NCBI RefSeq assembly: GCF_024169315.1
Contig: NZ_JALJWR010000001.1
Location: forward strand, 517,501-581,500
Source of the DNA: Pseudomonas migulae
Lineage (GTDB): Bacteria > Pseudomonadota > Gammaproteobacteria > Pseudomonadales > Pseudomonadaceae
Reading direction: 5' to 3'
DNA length: 64,000 bases
The notes under the pieces: generated by a model
Told to the model about the DNA's origin: nothing
Database searches by the model: none
Seen by the model: the letters and a program-made list of their open reading frames with translations, nothing else
Program-made: the position numbers and the translations under genes
Shown: positions 46,152-55,757 of the stretch, in pieces
How positions within the stretch are numbered: position 1 is the first letter of the stretch
How the letters are laid out: every line of letters starts with the position of its first letter

Positions 46152-46251
46152 AACCCTGTGGGAGCGGGCTTGCCCGCAATGGCGGTATCACATTCAACAT
46201 ATTCGTTGACTGACATTCCGCTATCGCGGGCAAGCCCGCTCCCACAGGGTT
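46152..46251. repeat. REP palindrome pair with 26-base perfect arms
   Basis: Arms at 46152-46177 and 46226-46251 are perfect inverted copies, including the flanking AACCC..GGGTT. It lies in the 344-base sfnB-sfnG intergenic region upstream of the sfnG promoter. Confidence 0.9.
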
Positions 46252-46284
46252 CTCGCCAGCCACAAGAGGGTCGTCTCACCCCGC

Positions 46285-46300
46285 TGGCACGGTTGCTGCT
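46285..46300 (+). promoter_or_regulatory. Sigma-54 promoter of sfnG
   Basis: TGGCACGGTTGCTGCT: TGGCAC (-24), five bases, then CTGCT in place of TTGCT (-12), one mismatch from the sigma-54 consensus. Start of transcription would be about 12 bases downstream, 28 bases before the sfnG ATG. Sigma-54 with SfnR control of sfnG is known in Pseudomonas. Confidence 0.72.
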
Positions 46301-46339
46301 CTCACCCAAGGACATTCCCAATGTCCCGAGGACACGCCA

Positions 46340-47431
46340 ATGAGTCAGCAAGCCGTCAAATTTGCCTACTGGGTGCCGAACGTCAGCGGCGGGCTGGTGG
46401 TCAGCAAGATCGAGCAACGCACCCATTGGGGCATCGACTACAACCGCACACTCGCGCAACTGGCCGAGAAAGCGGGATTTGAATATGCCCTGACGCAGAT
46501 CCGCTTCACCGCCGGCTACGGTGCCGAGTACCAGCATGAATCGGTTGCCTTCAGCCACGCGCTACTGGCGGCCACGACGACGTTGAAAGTGATCGCCGCG
46601 ATCCTGCCCGGCCCGTGGCAACCGGCGCTGGCCGCCAAGCAACTGGCGACGATCGATCAGCTGACCAACGGCCGGGTGGCGGTGAACATCGTCAGCGGCT
46701 GGTTCAAGGGTGAGTTCCAGGCGATCGGCGAACACTGGCTGGAGCACGATGAGCGTTATCGTCGTTCCGAAGAATTCATCCGCTCGCTCAAGGGCATCTG
46801 GAGCCAGGACAATTTCACCTTTCGGGGTGACTTCTACCGCTTCGACAACTACAGCCTCAAACCGAAGCCGCTGGGGCAACCGGAGATTTTCCAGGGCGGT
46901 AGCTCCCGCGCGGCGCGAGACATGGCGGCACGGGTGTCGGACTGGTACTTCACCAACGGCAATACCCCCGAAGGCATCAAGGCGCAAGTCGACGATATCC
47001 GGGCCAAGGCCGCCGCGAACAATCATTCGGTGAAAGTCGGGGTGAACGCGTTTGTGATCGCCCGTGACACCGAGGAAGAGGCGCGCGCCGTGCTGGCGCA
47101 GATCATCGATCAGGCCGATCCGGACGCGGTGAATGCCTTTGGCGATGCGGCGAAGCAGGCGGGCAGGGCGTCACCGGAAGGCGAGGGCAACTGGGCCAAG
47201 TCGACCTTCGAAGACCTGGTGCAGTACAACGACGGCTTCAAGACCAACCTGATCGGCACACCGCTGCAGATTGCCGAACGGATAGTGGCGTTGAAAGCGG
47301 TGGGCGTGGATTTGGTGCTGGCGGGGTTTCTGCATTTTCAGGAGGAGGTGGAATATTTCGGCAAACGGGTGTTGCCGTTGGTGCGGGAGCTGGAGGCCAA
47401 GGCCTTGGTAAAACAGGCCGCAGTCGCCTGA
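46340..47431 (+). CDS. sfnG: FMNH2-dependent dimethyl sulfone monooxygenase
   Basis: SfnG, 363 residues, a luciferase-like (LLM) two-component monooxygenase that turns dimethyl sulfone into methanesulfinate and formaldehyde with reduced FMN. It starts QAVKFAYWVPNVSGGLVVSKIEQRT and has LATIDQLTNGRVAVNIVSGWFKGEF and EIFQGGSSRAARDMAARVSDWYF, the family marks. GAGGA lies eight bases before the ATG. A sigma-54 promoter lies 40-55 bases upstream. The flavin reductase (sfnF) is not beside it, so the reduced flavin must come from elsewhere. Confidence 0.93.
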   Translation: MSQQAVKFAYWVPNVSGGLVVSKIEQRTHWGIDYNRTLAQLAEKAGFEYALTQIRFTAGYGAEYQHESVAFSHALLAATTTLKVIAAILPGPWQPALAAKQLATIDQLTNGRVAVNIVSGWFKGEFQAIGEHWLEHDERYRRSEEFIRSLKGIWSQDNFTFRGDFYRFDNYSLKPKPLGQPEIFQGGSSRAARDMAARVSDWYFTNGNTPEGIKAQVDDIRAKAAANNHSVKVGVNAFVIARDTEEEARAVLAQIIDQADPDAVNAFGDAAKQAGRASPEGEGNWAKSTFEDLVQYNDGFKTNLIGTPLQIAERIVALKAVGVDLVLAGFLHFQEEVEYFGKRVLPLVRELEAKALVKQAAVA

Positions 47432-47445
47432 ACACCACAAAAACC

Positions 47446-47535
47446 TGTGGGAGCGGGCTTGCCCGCGAAGAGGCCATCAGCGTCAACATGTGCGTTGACT
47501 GATACGCCGCTTTCGCGAGCAAGCCCGCTCCCACA
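47446..47535. repeat. REP palindrome pair after sfnG
   Basis: Arms TGTGGGAGCGGGCTTGCCCG and the inverse GCAAGCCCGCTCCCACA ending 47535, between the convergent sfnG and DUF1348 genes. Confidence 0.88.
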
Positions 47536-47552
47536 TTTTGATTTAGGTGAGC

Positions 47553-48029
47553 TTACAGACCCAGATCGGACAGGCTCGGATGATCATCCGGCCGACGACC
47601 CAGCGGCCAGTGGAACTTGCGGTCGCTTTCCTTGATCGGCATGTCGTTGATGCAGGCGAACCGGTTGGCCATCAAACCGTTTTCGTCGAACTCCCAGTTT
47701 TCGTTGCCGTAGGAACGGAACCAGTTGCCCGAGTCGTCGTGCCATTCATAGGCGTAACGCACGGCGATGCGGTTGCCGGTGAACGCCCAGAGCTCCTTGA
47801 TCAGCCGATAGTCCAGTTCCTTGGCCCATTTGCGGGTCAGGAACCCTTTGGCTTCTTCACGGTTGTAGGCGAACTCGGCGCGGTTACGCCATTTGGTGTC
47901 CAGGGTGTACGCCAGGGACACACGTTCCGCGTCACGAGAGTTCCAGCCGTCTTCGGCCAGGCGAACTTTCTCGATGGCCGATTCACGGGTAAAGGGCGGC
48001 AATGGCGGACGAACTTCTGCGTTAGACAT
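47553..48029 (-). CDS. DUF1348 (SnoaL/NTF2-like) protein
   Basis: A 158-residue NTF2-fold protein of the DUF1348 family: [80 protein letters not shown]. These small conical-barrel proteins may bind or transform small hydrophobic compounds; no activity is established. GGGAG seven bases before the ATG. It lies 56 bases downstream of the TetR gene on the same strand and is the most likely partner of that regulator. Confidence 0.88.
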   Translation of the reverse strand: MSNAEVRPPLPPFTRESAIEKVRLAEDGWNSRDAERVSLAYTLDTKWRNRAEFAYNREEAKGFLTRKWAKELDYRLIKELWAFTGNRIAVRYAYEWHDDSGNWFRSYGNENWEFDENGLMANRFACINDMPIKESDRKFHWPLGRRPDDHPSLSDLGL

Positions 48030-48085
48030 TTAAAGTCTCCCTATAAAATTAAAGTTCAAGCAAGTTGTCGGGCTTGTTTAAAGTG

Positions 48086-48649
48086 TTACAGGTCCAATAA
48101 CTTTCGCGCCATGCATTGCGCATTATCGGCGGCACTGTGATCACCCATGACAAGCGCCACGGTAATGGCACCGTCGATCAGGATCAGCAGCTGTCTGGCC
48201 AGCGTCTCCGGGTCTTTGGCGCCATGTTCGGTGCAGAGCTCGCGCACGTAGTCGAGCAGCTTCTGTTTGTGTTCTTTGGCCACCAGGCGAACCGGGTCTT
48301 GCGGGTCGCCGGTTTCACCACTGGTGTTGATGAAGGCACAGCCACGAAAGCCTTCCGAGTCAAACCAGGCCCTGAGCACGGTAAACAGGTTGAGCAGCCG
48401 ATCGGCCGGGGTTTCGGCCTGGTCGACGGCGGTCCTGTACCAGTGCATCCAACGCACATCGCGTCGTTGCAGGGCGGCGACGGTCAGCTCCTCCTTGTTG
48501 GCGAAGTAGCGGTAAATGCTTTTTCTGGAGACGCCGGCGGTTTTCACCAGAAGATCCATGCCGGTGGCAGCGATGCCACTCTTGTAGATCAACTTTTCGG
48601 TGACATCCAGAATGATGTCGCGTGTGTCGTTGCTAGTGATTTCGTTCAT
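48086..48649 (-). CDS. TetR family transcriptional regulator
   Basis: A 187-residue repressor. Residues 10-56 form the HTH (IILDVTEKLIYKSGIAATGMDLLVKTAGVSRKSIYRYFANKEEL), and the rest is an all-helical ligand-binding domain with Cys115-type residues in GFRGCAFINTSGE, a segment typical of the TetR group linked to redox or electrophile sensing. I chose MNEITSND (48649). There is no ribosome site, and a -10 element six bases upstream would start the RNA at the ATG itself (leaderless). A perfect palindrome in the promoter spacer suggests autorepression. The effector is unknown. Confidence 0.88.
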   Translation of the reverse strand: MNEITSNDTRDIILDVTEKLIYKSGIAATGMDLLVKTAGVSRKSIYRYFANKEELTVAALQRRDVRWMHWYRTAVDQAETPADRLLNLFTVLRAWFDSEGFRGCAFINTSGETGDPQDPVRLVAKEHKQKLLDYVRELCTEHGAKDPETLARQLLILIDGAITVALVMGDHSAADNAQCMARKLLDL

Positions 48650-48655
48650 GCGGCT

Positions 48656-48684
48656 ACAGTAGAACGATCGTTCTCCTTGGTCAA
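48656..48684 (-). promoter_or_regulatory. TetR promoter with operator in the -35/-10 spacer
   Basis: On the minus strand TTGACC (48684-48679), 17 bases, then TACTGT (48661-48656), with the ATG six bases further on. The perfect palindrome AGAACGATCGTTCT (48661-48674) fills most of the spacer, an ideal place for repression by the encoded TetR protein. Confidence 0.65.
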
Positions 48685-48712
48685 TTGTTATTTTTCGCGA
48701 CCATGAAATTGC

Positions 48713-48780
48713 CTTCGCGGGCAAGCCTCGCTCCTACAGTTGATCGCATTCCCTTGTAGGAGCGAGGCTTGCCCGCGAAG
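48713..48780. repeat. REP palindrome pair, short spacer
   Basis: Inverted arms CTTCGCGGGCAAGCCTCGCT and AGCGAGGCTTGCCCGCGAAG about 27 bases apart, between the divergent tetR and pssA genes. Confidence 0.9.
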
Positions 48781-48849
48781 AGGCCAAGACCCAAACCCAT
48801 CCATGGTGTAAGCTCTCAAACTCTCCGGATTCGACCCATTGCGAGCCCT

Positions 48850-50193
48850 ATGCCGTCGCTTTTCAAACGCTCTCTGCTGCCCAAACTGCGCAGTTTTCCG
48901 CTGACCGCCGATGCCGTCACCATCCTCTCTGGCGCTGCCGAGTTCCGTCGTTGCCTGCTGGAAAAAATCGCCACGGCGACCCGGCGCATCTATATCGTCG
49001 CGCTGTACCTGCAACAGGATGAAGCCGGCCAGGAAATTCTCGATGCCTTGCACGCCGCCAAACTGGCGCATCCGGAACTGGACGTGGTGGTGGTCGTCGA
49101 CTGGTTGCGCGCCCAGCGCGGCTTGATCGGTGCCGGCAAGCAGCCGGGCAACTCGGCGTGGTATCAGGAAACAACGCGCACCCACCAAAGCGTTGTGCCG
49201 GTGTACGGCGTGCCGGTGCAGACCCGCGAGCTGTTCGGCGTGCTGCATTTGAAAGGCTTCGTGATTGATGACTGCGTGATCTACAGCGGCGCGAGTCTCA
49301 ACAACGTCTACCTGCACAAGTTCGACAAATACCGCTACGACCGTTATCACCTGCTGCAGAACAGCGCGCTGGCCGATTCGATGCAGCACCTGGTCCAGCA
49401 TGGGCTGGTCGCCTCGAAAGCGGTGCACCGCCTCGATCTGCCGAACCTGCCGACCACCCGCAGCCTGCGCAACGACATTGGCGACCTGCGCAGCCGCCTC
49501 AAGCACGCCGCGTACGACACCACGACGGGCAGTACGGCCAAGGATGGTCTGTCGGTCAGCCCGTTGCTCGGGGTGGGCAAGAACAACCCGTTGAGCCGGG
49601 TGATTTGCGAATTGATCGCCAGCGCCCAGCATCAACTGACGATCTGCACGCCGTACTTCAACCTGCCGTTGGCGGTGACCCGGGAAATCAACCGGGCGCT
49701 GGCGCGAGGTGTGAAGATCGACATCGTGGTCGGCGACAAAACCGCCAATGACTTCTACATCCCGCCGAGCGAGCCGTTCAAGGTAATCGCGGCGCTACCA
49801 TACCTCTACGAAATCAGCCTGCGCCGCTTCGCCAAGCGCCATCACCGCGGCGTCGAAAGCGGTCAGTTGAACCTGCACCTGTGGAAGGACGGCGATCACA
49901 CCTATCACCTCAAAGGCATGTGGATCGATCAGCGTTATACCTTGCTGACCGGCAACAACCTCAACCCGCGAGCGTTCCGTCTCGACCTGGAAAACGCATT
50001 GCTGATCGATGATCCGAAAGGGGAATTGCTGGCGCCGCGTCGCAGTGAGCTGGCGGAGATTTTCCAGCACACCACGCGCATCGAGCGGTATCAGGATCTG
50101 GAAACCCTGCCGGATTACCCGGCGGCGGTGGCCAAGTTTCTCAAGCGAGTGAGTCGGGTGCGGATCGAGCGGTTGCTTTATCGCATTCTGTAA
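48850..50193 (+). CDS. pssA: PLD-type CDP-diacylglycerol-serine O-phosphatidyltransferase
   Basis: A 447-residue phospholipase D superfamily enzyme, close in length to E. coli PssA (451), which makes phosphatidylserine from CDP-diacylglycerol and serine. Two HKD-type motifs are seen: HLKGFVIDDCVIYSGASLNN in the first half and HLKGMWIDQRYTLLTGNNLNPR in the second. There is no membrane helix, as in the peripheral E. coli enzyme. I chose the ATG at 48850 (MPSLFKRSLLPKL); the frame upstream is REP DNA. Pseudomonas also has an unrelated integral-membrane PssA, so this may be a second enzyme; a cardiolipin synthase role is less likely. Confidence 0.88.
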   Translation: MPSLFKRSLLPKLRSFPLTADAVTILSGAAEFRRCLLEKIATATRRIYIVALYLQQDEAGQEILDALHAAKLAHPELDVVVVVDWLRAQRGLIGAGKQPGNSAWYQETTRTHQSVVPVYGVPVQTRELFGVLHLKGFVIDDCVIYSGASLNNVYLHKFDKYRYDRYHLLQNSALADSMQHLVQHGLVASKAVHRLDLPNLPTTRSLRNDIGDLRSRLKHAAYDTTTGSTAKDGLSVSPLLGVGKNNPLSRVICELIASAQHQLTICTPYFNLPLAVTREINRALARGVKIDIVVGDKTANDFYIPPSEPFKVIAALPYLYEISLRRFAKRHHRGVESGQLNLHLWKDGDHTYHLKGMWIDQRYTLLTGNNLNPRAFRLDLENALLIDDPKGELLAPRRSELAEIFQHTTRIERYQDLETLPDYPAAVAKFLKRVSRVRIERLLYRIL

Positions 50194-50286
50194 AGGAAAT
50201 CTGCAGGGCAGAGCGTTTTTTTAAAGATCTTTTTTGACCCGGTCTTTTAGGCTGCGGTCGTGCATTCCTGCAAAAAGGACTTTAAG

Positions 50287-53200
50287 TTGAACGTAAAACC
50301 TGCCCCGACAAACACCACCCGTTCGGCCAATCCAGATCATTCAACTCCGAATACCGGGGCGCCAACCAGGTTGGCCGCGCAGGTTTCCGGCACCGCAAGC
50401 AGCTCGCAACGCCCCGGTTTTCCTGTCAGCGTCCCTGGGCCCGGCGTCGCTGCTGCAAACAATAACGCCGTCGAGATCCCGCTGTATTACCCCAGGGAAA
50501 AACGCGATGGGGACTGTATTGATGATCTGAATTCCTTTAGCGAAGCCTGGGGGGCTGCTTATGAGCATTTGACCACCCAGACTCTGACGGAGCGGGAAGT
50601 ACTCGATATTCTGAAAAGCGGCATCTTGCACAGAAAAGTCGGCAGGAACCTGGAGCACGTATTCGTCGAGGCAATAATGCGCTCTCTGCAAACCAAGGGC
50701 GATTTGCCTGTGTTGCAGCTGCGCGAGATCGTGGAGGTTGTTTGCCATTTTCCGCATGACCGCTGGGCCGACACGCTTGGCGAACATCTCGGTTTCCATC
50801 AGGGCGAGGACGGCCAAGGCGTTGCTGGATTCATACAGTCCCAACTGACCGAATCGCATAAGGAAAGGGACAAGAAAATTGCCAAGGGGCAATTGTTGAC
50901 GAGCGCTCAATGGCAGTGTCTTTGCGAAATTATTGAAGCCAGTCCGCCATGGATGAATGACCGCCTGGGACAGCTGTTGGATGAGGAAGGGCCCAACAGG
51001 CCTGAGGTGGACCTTGAGGACATCGCCCACCTCAGACCGTCGCCGGACACCGCATGCCTTCTAATGAGCAAGTGTTTGCAGGTCTTGAATCAACGCGCAG
51101 CAAACGACGAAGTGCCGGCCGGCTACGAAAGCAGCATTCATCAACTGATCCGGTGCATCGTAGAAAAAAAAGACCCGATAGTAGCGGCTCAACGTACCGT
51201 TCGAGACGCGGTAAGTTTCGAGTTTCTCAAACCCTTCAAACCGCAAACTCATCTGGTCATTCACGTCGGTGGGGATAGCAAACGCGATGTAGATTTTCCG
51301 TTGTTGAAGGTTCTGCAGGAGATCGAACGTAAATCCGATTTCCACGATTCCGTCGATACCCGTGCACCCGGCGTACCGAAAGGATTTGTGCCCAGAATCA
51401 TGTATGCACTCAACTGCGTCGAGAACATCAGGCAACTGCCGGGGCCAGCGATGGATCCTGGCCTGCGAGTCATGCCTCGCGCTACGGTCACGACCACGCC
51501 ACCCGCAGAGCAACCCAGACACGAAAGCGCTGCGTTCGCCCCTGGATTCATTGAGCAACTCGAAGAGCTGGCTGGTCAGGTCGATACTCTTTTGACGGGC
51601 GTCACGCACTTTCTCACCGGATGGAACCCTGTGGCAGCCGAGGATATAGCCGATCCCCGCACGCTGCTCAACGAGCTCGAAAACAAAGCCAATGAATTGA
51701 ATGTTGCAGAGCTGGAGCATCAGCAGAGCACCGTCGAGACATGGGCCGTCAGTCTCGGGGAATGGCTACAGGGAACAGCCGGATTCCTCGCGGCTGCAAG
51801 CCTGGCGACCGTAAACACTGCGGCCGGCGTGGTCCAGCAAAACCCACGCGCAACCGCAACGGTCGCGATAGCCGCAGTGTATGCCGTTGTCCTTGAGTTT
51901 TATAACCAATGGTTCCCCGAGGGACCGCCTGACAGCTCGCACTTCGTCAAGGAAGCCGATTCCAGGCTGCACGGACAAATTGTCAATGACGTGGAATCGT
52001 CCCTGAACGAGATGCCTGCGATAGCCCGGGCTATCCGGGAGCGGCTCGTCAAGTCCAGCTACGAGGATCCACACCAGGATCCTTTGCTGGTGTCGGATGT
52101 AGCCCATCTGCTGGAGCAGCCGGTGCCATGGAACAAGAACATCACCGGCAGTGAATTGATCGTCGAGGGTGTCGAACACATCCGAAATGATTTTGTTCAA
52201 CACCACCGCGACCTTGTCTCATCCAAAACTGATGAGGGCACGACAGAGCCGATCCGGTTACAACGCTTGAAACGTGCCGCCGAGTGGACGCTGGAAACAT
52301 TGAATGATTCGGGCGCGCTCTCAACCGCAGATAAACAGCTGCAAAATGACGTTATCGCAGTGATGAAGTCCGGTCGAAACACCCTTGTGTCGGTCCCTGC
52401 CGGGACGCTGCTCCACTCATCCGTCGAATTGTACAAGCAAGCCCTGAACGACCCGGCGCTTCTGGAGTTCTTCACTGCCAAAGGCCTCTCCTTGTCAACG
52501 CTGCGCATTCATCACAACCGGGTGACAGGCACCGTCACCGAAAACGGTGAAACCACGACCCGTGCGTTTAGTCTGTGGGATGACTCGGGGTGGTGGCCGG
52601 CGGCAAAGCCACTGGTGTCGGTCCTGACATTACTCGACCCCGACGATTTCGGGTTGTGTCAGGTGAGTACTGAGTCGAACGCCATTCCTTGCGATGTGAT
52701 CCTCAGGTTTTACGGGGTAGAACCACCATCCACTCCAGCGAGCGAAAGTGTCCTCGCGAACCAATTGGAGACATCGGGTTGGCCCGAGTTTTCTACGGGT
52801 AAAAAGGCGCGCCTGGAAAATGCGATCGAACAGGTCAAACAGGTTGCGGAAGAGGCCGAGGAACGTGCGAAGTTGGTCACTGCCCTCGAACTGGCAGTGA
52901 CGAACAAGGCCGATAGCGCGATCGTTAACTTGTCGCAAACCATGGCTGATTTTGTCAGCAGCCCACTTGTGCAGGCCAGCGAGGAAATACGCCATCATCT
53001 GAATGATTTTCTGGTGTTGCCGGCCATGATTGAGCTTTGCCAGGCTCGGAACATTGACTGCAGCGCATTCCCTGCCAGGGTCTCTGAGCGAAAAATCCAG
53101 GTTTTCTCCGAGAGCAGGTGGGTTGACCTGACTGGCGCTGTGAACGCTCAGCCTGCATTGAAGGCAGAACTCGACAAGTTGTTCGAACAGACTAAAAAAA

Positions 53201-55746
53201 CCGGCGGGGCGCTACGTAGCAGCCCCTCTTTTGACCTGCTGCAGATCATCCGTTTCAAGGGTTTTGATGCACCCAAAAATGCCGGTGAAGTCCGCAACAT
53301 CATTGGCTGGCTGGCCACGTCAATACCGCCAGCCCCACCGTCAGGCAATTATGGGGCCGATTTGCTGGCGGATAATCCTGCGTCTGTCACGCTTTCAAGT
53401 GCTGAAAAGACCCAGATCATCGAGCTGTCCAAAGGACTTCAGGACGGTTCTCCGTCAATTATCCAGGCGTTGGGTGTTCATCTGCCCCTCGGTCTCTCAG
53501 TCGAATACCTGCGAGCCCATGCCGACCGACTGCTTGGTGAAATGCTCGAGACCAATAAAGCTGACTCATGGGGACGGCAATTGGTCGAAAAGCTCAACTG
53601 GTATGGCGCCACCGAAGGACAAACGGCTTCCGTGGAGCACTACCATCAGCTCCTGTGCACGGCGATAAAACTGAATGTTGATCCCGATGTGCCTGGCAAA
53701 CTGGGCAACATTGCCGGTTACGATGTTTACCAGCCGAACAACAGAGGGCGTGAACTCGGTGCGATACGTGCCGATATCGAAAATCATTTGATCAATGACA
53801 AGGGGGTCAGCGCGCAGACTGCGCCATTGGTGGCTCACTTGTTCCTGGCCGACGTTGCTCCGGAATTTCTAGTGGCTGGCGGTAACGATAACGTGCTGAT
53901 GGGAACCGTCAACTGGATGACGTTGCGTTTGGGCGTTGCCATCGCGGAAGCAACGGATCAAGGCTGTTCCCGTGTAATGACCGATGAACAGCTCATGGCG
54001 CTTGCTGTGCTTGATCCAGTCACCGAGGAAAACCGCCTGTTATTCCAGAGCCTCGGTGTCGACATACTGGTGGCATGGGGTGTCATGAACGGCGTTGTTC
54101 GACAGAGGCAGACGTCAGACTACTCCCCCGGTGATTATGAACGCGCCGCCAACATGTTCGCCAGGCAGCGCGCGGAGATTGCCAAATCACTCCAGGCCTT
54201 TTCCCGGCCACTGCCAGCGCGCAGGGAACTGGCCATCCTTGAGCTACGCAAGGTATTTCCAGGTGCAAGTGATCGCGAACTAGAGGGGATGAAACTCTGG
54301 TCAAACGCTGTGAGTGCCGCGTGGAACCTCGAGGCAACCAAAGGGACCACCCACGATCTGGTCGAGGTGTACATGAGTGGTGACTTGAACCCAACAGATT
54401 GGTGGCAGCCGAACCGGGGGGGGATGACGAGTGAGGAGTGGGCAAGAAGAATACAGACCTTGCCAGACATGAACACGCTTTTAACGGCCTCCGTGGACAG
54501 CTATTTCGCCGATTTCTCAGAGGGGTTTATCGCTCCAACCAAACTGATGTTTGCCGAGTTGCCTTTGGAAGACCGCCAATCTCTAGAGCTCGGTAGCGTT
54601 GAACTGTTCACCTTGCGAGCAGAAACCGGGAAGATTAAAGAGGATGAAACACCCGAGCATCGGGCGGCAGTTCGTGGCGGATATGGCACGCTGATACGCA
54701 GTGAATACCATGGCAAAATCAGTTACTTCGAAGTGTTCCCGGCACAGCTGAAAATCGTCAAACGTTCGGACTTGCCCGATAAGCTGCCGCTGAACGGCGA
54801 GATGAAAATCGAAAAAGCCAGAGTCAGTAGAAATTCGCCAAGCAATATCCGCGTTCAGCGAGGCACTGAGTTGCCCTTCGATTTCCAGGCTTATACAACC
54901 GGGTCCGCACCGAGAACCCATATCAGGTCACCCCAATTGATCATCGAAAAATTGGGCAACAACTTTCCCGCTACACCCTTGGTGGGCACGGATGAAACGA
55001 CATACGTTCCCCCTGGCTATTTCTCACCCAAGCTGGCCAGGATCGTCAGCGCCGTGATCCACGATAATTTTTTGCAGGGGCAAAAGGCAGTTTTGTTCGA
55101 TCGCGCCAAAGGACTCACCCCCCGCGATGAGCAGAACCAATTCTGGAAAAATTTGAAAGCCTATGCTCTGCAACTGATTCCCTTCGTCGGCTGTGCCAGC
55201 GACTTGAGCTCCGGGACGCGCATGGGCTTGATCAATGGCGCATTCGGGTGTTTTACCGATGCGGTATCTGGCCTTTTCGCATTGGTCGGTGGTGCGGGTA
55301 AAGCAGCGAGCGTACTCAACTCTGATTCACCGTTCAAAGTGAAGGCCTTTGAGTTCATGAAAACTGGCGTGGGTACCGCCAATTCGCTAATCAACCCAGC
55401 GAGCGGGTTGCTTGATCTCCTCGGGGGCACTGCAAGAGGAGTGCGAAGCTTTGGCAAGATGCTGACCAGCCGAGTATTCGAGATCACCCAAAACGGTTTA
55501 GGTCGACTGCAAACCGGGGTCGATCAAATCAGGTGCTTTCTCGGAGGAGCCGCCATGGAAGCGGGGAAAAAAATGCCCGCGTGGATGAATGCTGAGCACA
55601 AACTTGTCAACGGAGTGAACCGGGGCACTAACAGCACGGCCATATTTCAGAGCAACAAATGGTTTGGCGTGGATAGCCGCGGAAAACCTGTCGGACCGGC
55701 ACTTTTGGGTTTTACTCCCCGGAATCCAAAACTCCAACCACGTTAG
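50287..55746 (+). CDS. Giant protein of unknown function, candidate secreted effector
   Basis: A 1819-residue protein. I place the start at TTG 50287 (MNVKPAPTNTT): AAGGA stands seven bases before it, whereas the in-frame GTG at 50260 has no ribosome site. Residues 1-58 are rich in Pro, Ser, Thr, Asn and Ala with few charges, like the N-termini of many type III effectors. A hydrophobic stretch lies at about 492-541, a Glu/Lys/Ala coiled-coil at about 838-873, and two glycine-rich hydrophobic segments near the C-terminus (about 1625-1686 and 1695-1719). No signal peptide, RHS repeat or known catalytic motif was found. Two hand-counted 60-base lines give 52-53% GC, about ten points below neighbours, so it was probably acquired. 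It has no partner gene. The function is not known to me. Confidence 0.75.
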   Translation: MNVKPAPTNTTRSANPDHSTPNTGAPTRLAAQVSGTASSSQRPGFPVSVPGPGVAAANNNAVEIPLYYPREKRDGDCIDDLNSFSEAWGAAYEHLTTQTLTEREVLDILKSGILHRKVGRNLEHVFVEAIMRSLQTKGDLPVLQLREIVEVVCHFPHDRWADTLGEHLGFHQGEDGQGVAGFIQSQLTESHKERDKKIAKGQLLTSAQWQCLCEIIEASPPWMNDRLGQLLDEEGPNRPEVDLEDIAHLRPSPDTACLLMSKCLQVLNQRAANDEVPAGYESSIHQLIRCIVEKKDPIVAAQRTVRDAVSFEFLKPFKPQTHLVIHVGGDSKRDVDFPLLKVLQEIERKSDFHDSVDTRAPGVPKGFVPRIMYALNCVENIRQLPGPAMDPGLRVMPRATVTTTPPAEQPRHESAAFAPGFIEQLEELAGQVDTLLTGVTHFLTGWNPVAAEDIADPRTLLNELENKANELNVAELEHQQSTVETWAVSLGEWLQGTAGFLAAASLATVNTAAGVVQQNPRATATVAIAAVYAVVLEFYNQWFPEGPPDSSHFVKEADSRLHGQIVNDVESSLNEMPAIARAIRERLVKSSYEDPHQDPLLVSDVAHLLEQPVPWNKNITGSELIVEGVEHIRNDFVQHHRDLVSSKTDEGTTEPIRLQRLKRAAEWTLETLNDSGALSTADKQLQNDVIAVMKSGRNTLVSVPAGTLLHSSVELYKQALNDPALLEFFTAKGLSLSTLRIHHNRVTGTVTENGETTTRAFSLWDDSGWWPAAKPLVSVLTLLDPDDFGLCQVSTESNAIPCDVILRFYGVEPPSTPASESVLANQLETSGWPEFSTGKKARLENAIEQVKQVAEEAEERAKLVTALELAVTNKADSAIVNLSQTMADFVSSPLVQASEEIRHHLNDFLVLPAMIELCQARNIDCSAFPARVSERKIQVFSESRWVDLTGAVNAQPALKAELDKLFEQTKKTGGALRSSPSFDLLQIIRFKGFDAPKNAGEVRNIIGWLATSIPPAPPSGNYGADLLADNPASVTLSSAEKTQIIELSKGLQDGSPSIIQALGVHLPLGLSVEYLRAHADRLLGEMLETNKADSWGRQLVEKLNWYGATEGQTASVEHYHQLLCTAIKLNVDPDVPGKLGNIAGYDVYQPNNRGRELGAIRADIENHLINDKGVSAQTAPLVAHLFLADVAPEFLVAGGNDNVLMGTVNWMTLRLGVAIAEATDQGCSRVMTDEQLMALAVLDPVTEENRLLFQSLGVDILVAWGVMNGVVRQRQTSDYSPGDYERAANMFARQRAEIAKSLQAFSRPLPARRELAILELRKVFPGASDRELEGMKLWSNAVSAAWNLEATKGTTHDLVEVYMSGDLNPTDWWQPNRGGMTSEEWARRIQTLPDMNTLLTASVDSYFADFSEGFIAPTKLMFAELPLEDRQSLELGSVELFTLRAETGKIKEDETPEHRAAVRGGYGTLIRSEYHGKISYFEVFPAQLKIVKRSDLPDKLPLNGEMKIEKARVSRNSPSNIRVQRGTELPFDFQAYTTGSAPRTHIRSPQLIIEKLGNNFPATPLVGTDETTYVPPGYFSPKLARIVSAVIHDNFLQGQKAVLFDRAKGLTPRDEQNQFWKNLKAYALQLIPFVGCASDLSSGTRMGLINGAFGCFTDAVSGLFALVGGAGKAASVLNSDSPFKVKAFEFMKTGVGTANSLINPASGLLDLLGGTARGVRSFGKMLTSRVFEITQNGLGRLQTGVDQIRCFLGGAAMEAGKKMPAWMNAEHKLVNGVNRGTNSTAIFQSNKWFGVDSRGKPVGPALLGFTPRNPKLQPR

Positions 55747-55757
55747 TCTACCTGGGC

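Noticed and set aside
50194..50286. Possible hrp box upstream of the giant gene
   Set aside because: No GGAACC and CCAC pair at the right distance; type III control is therefore not supported by the promoter.
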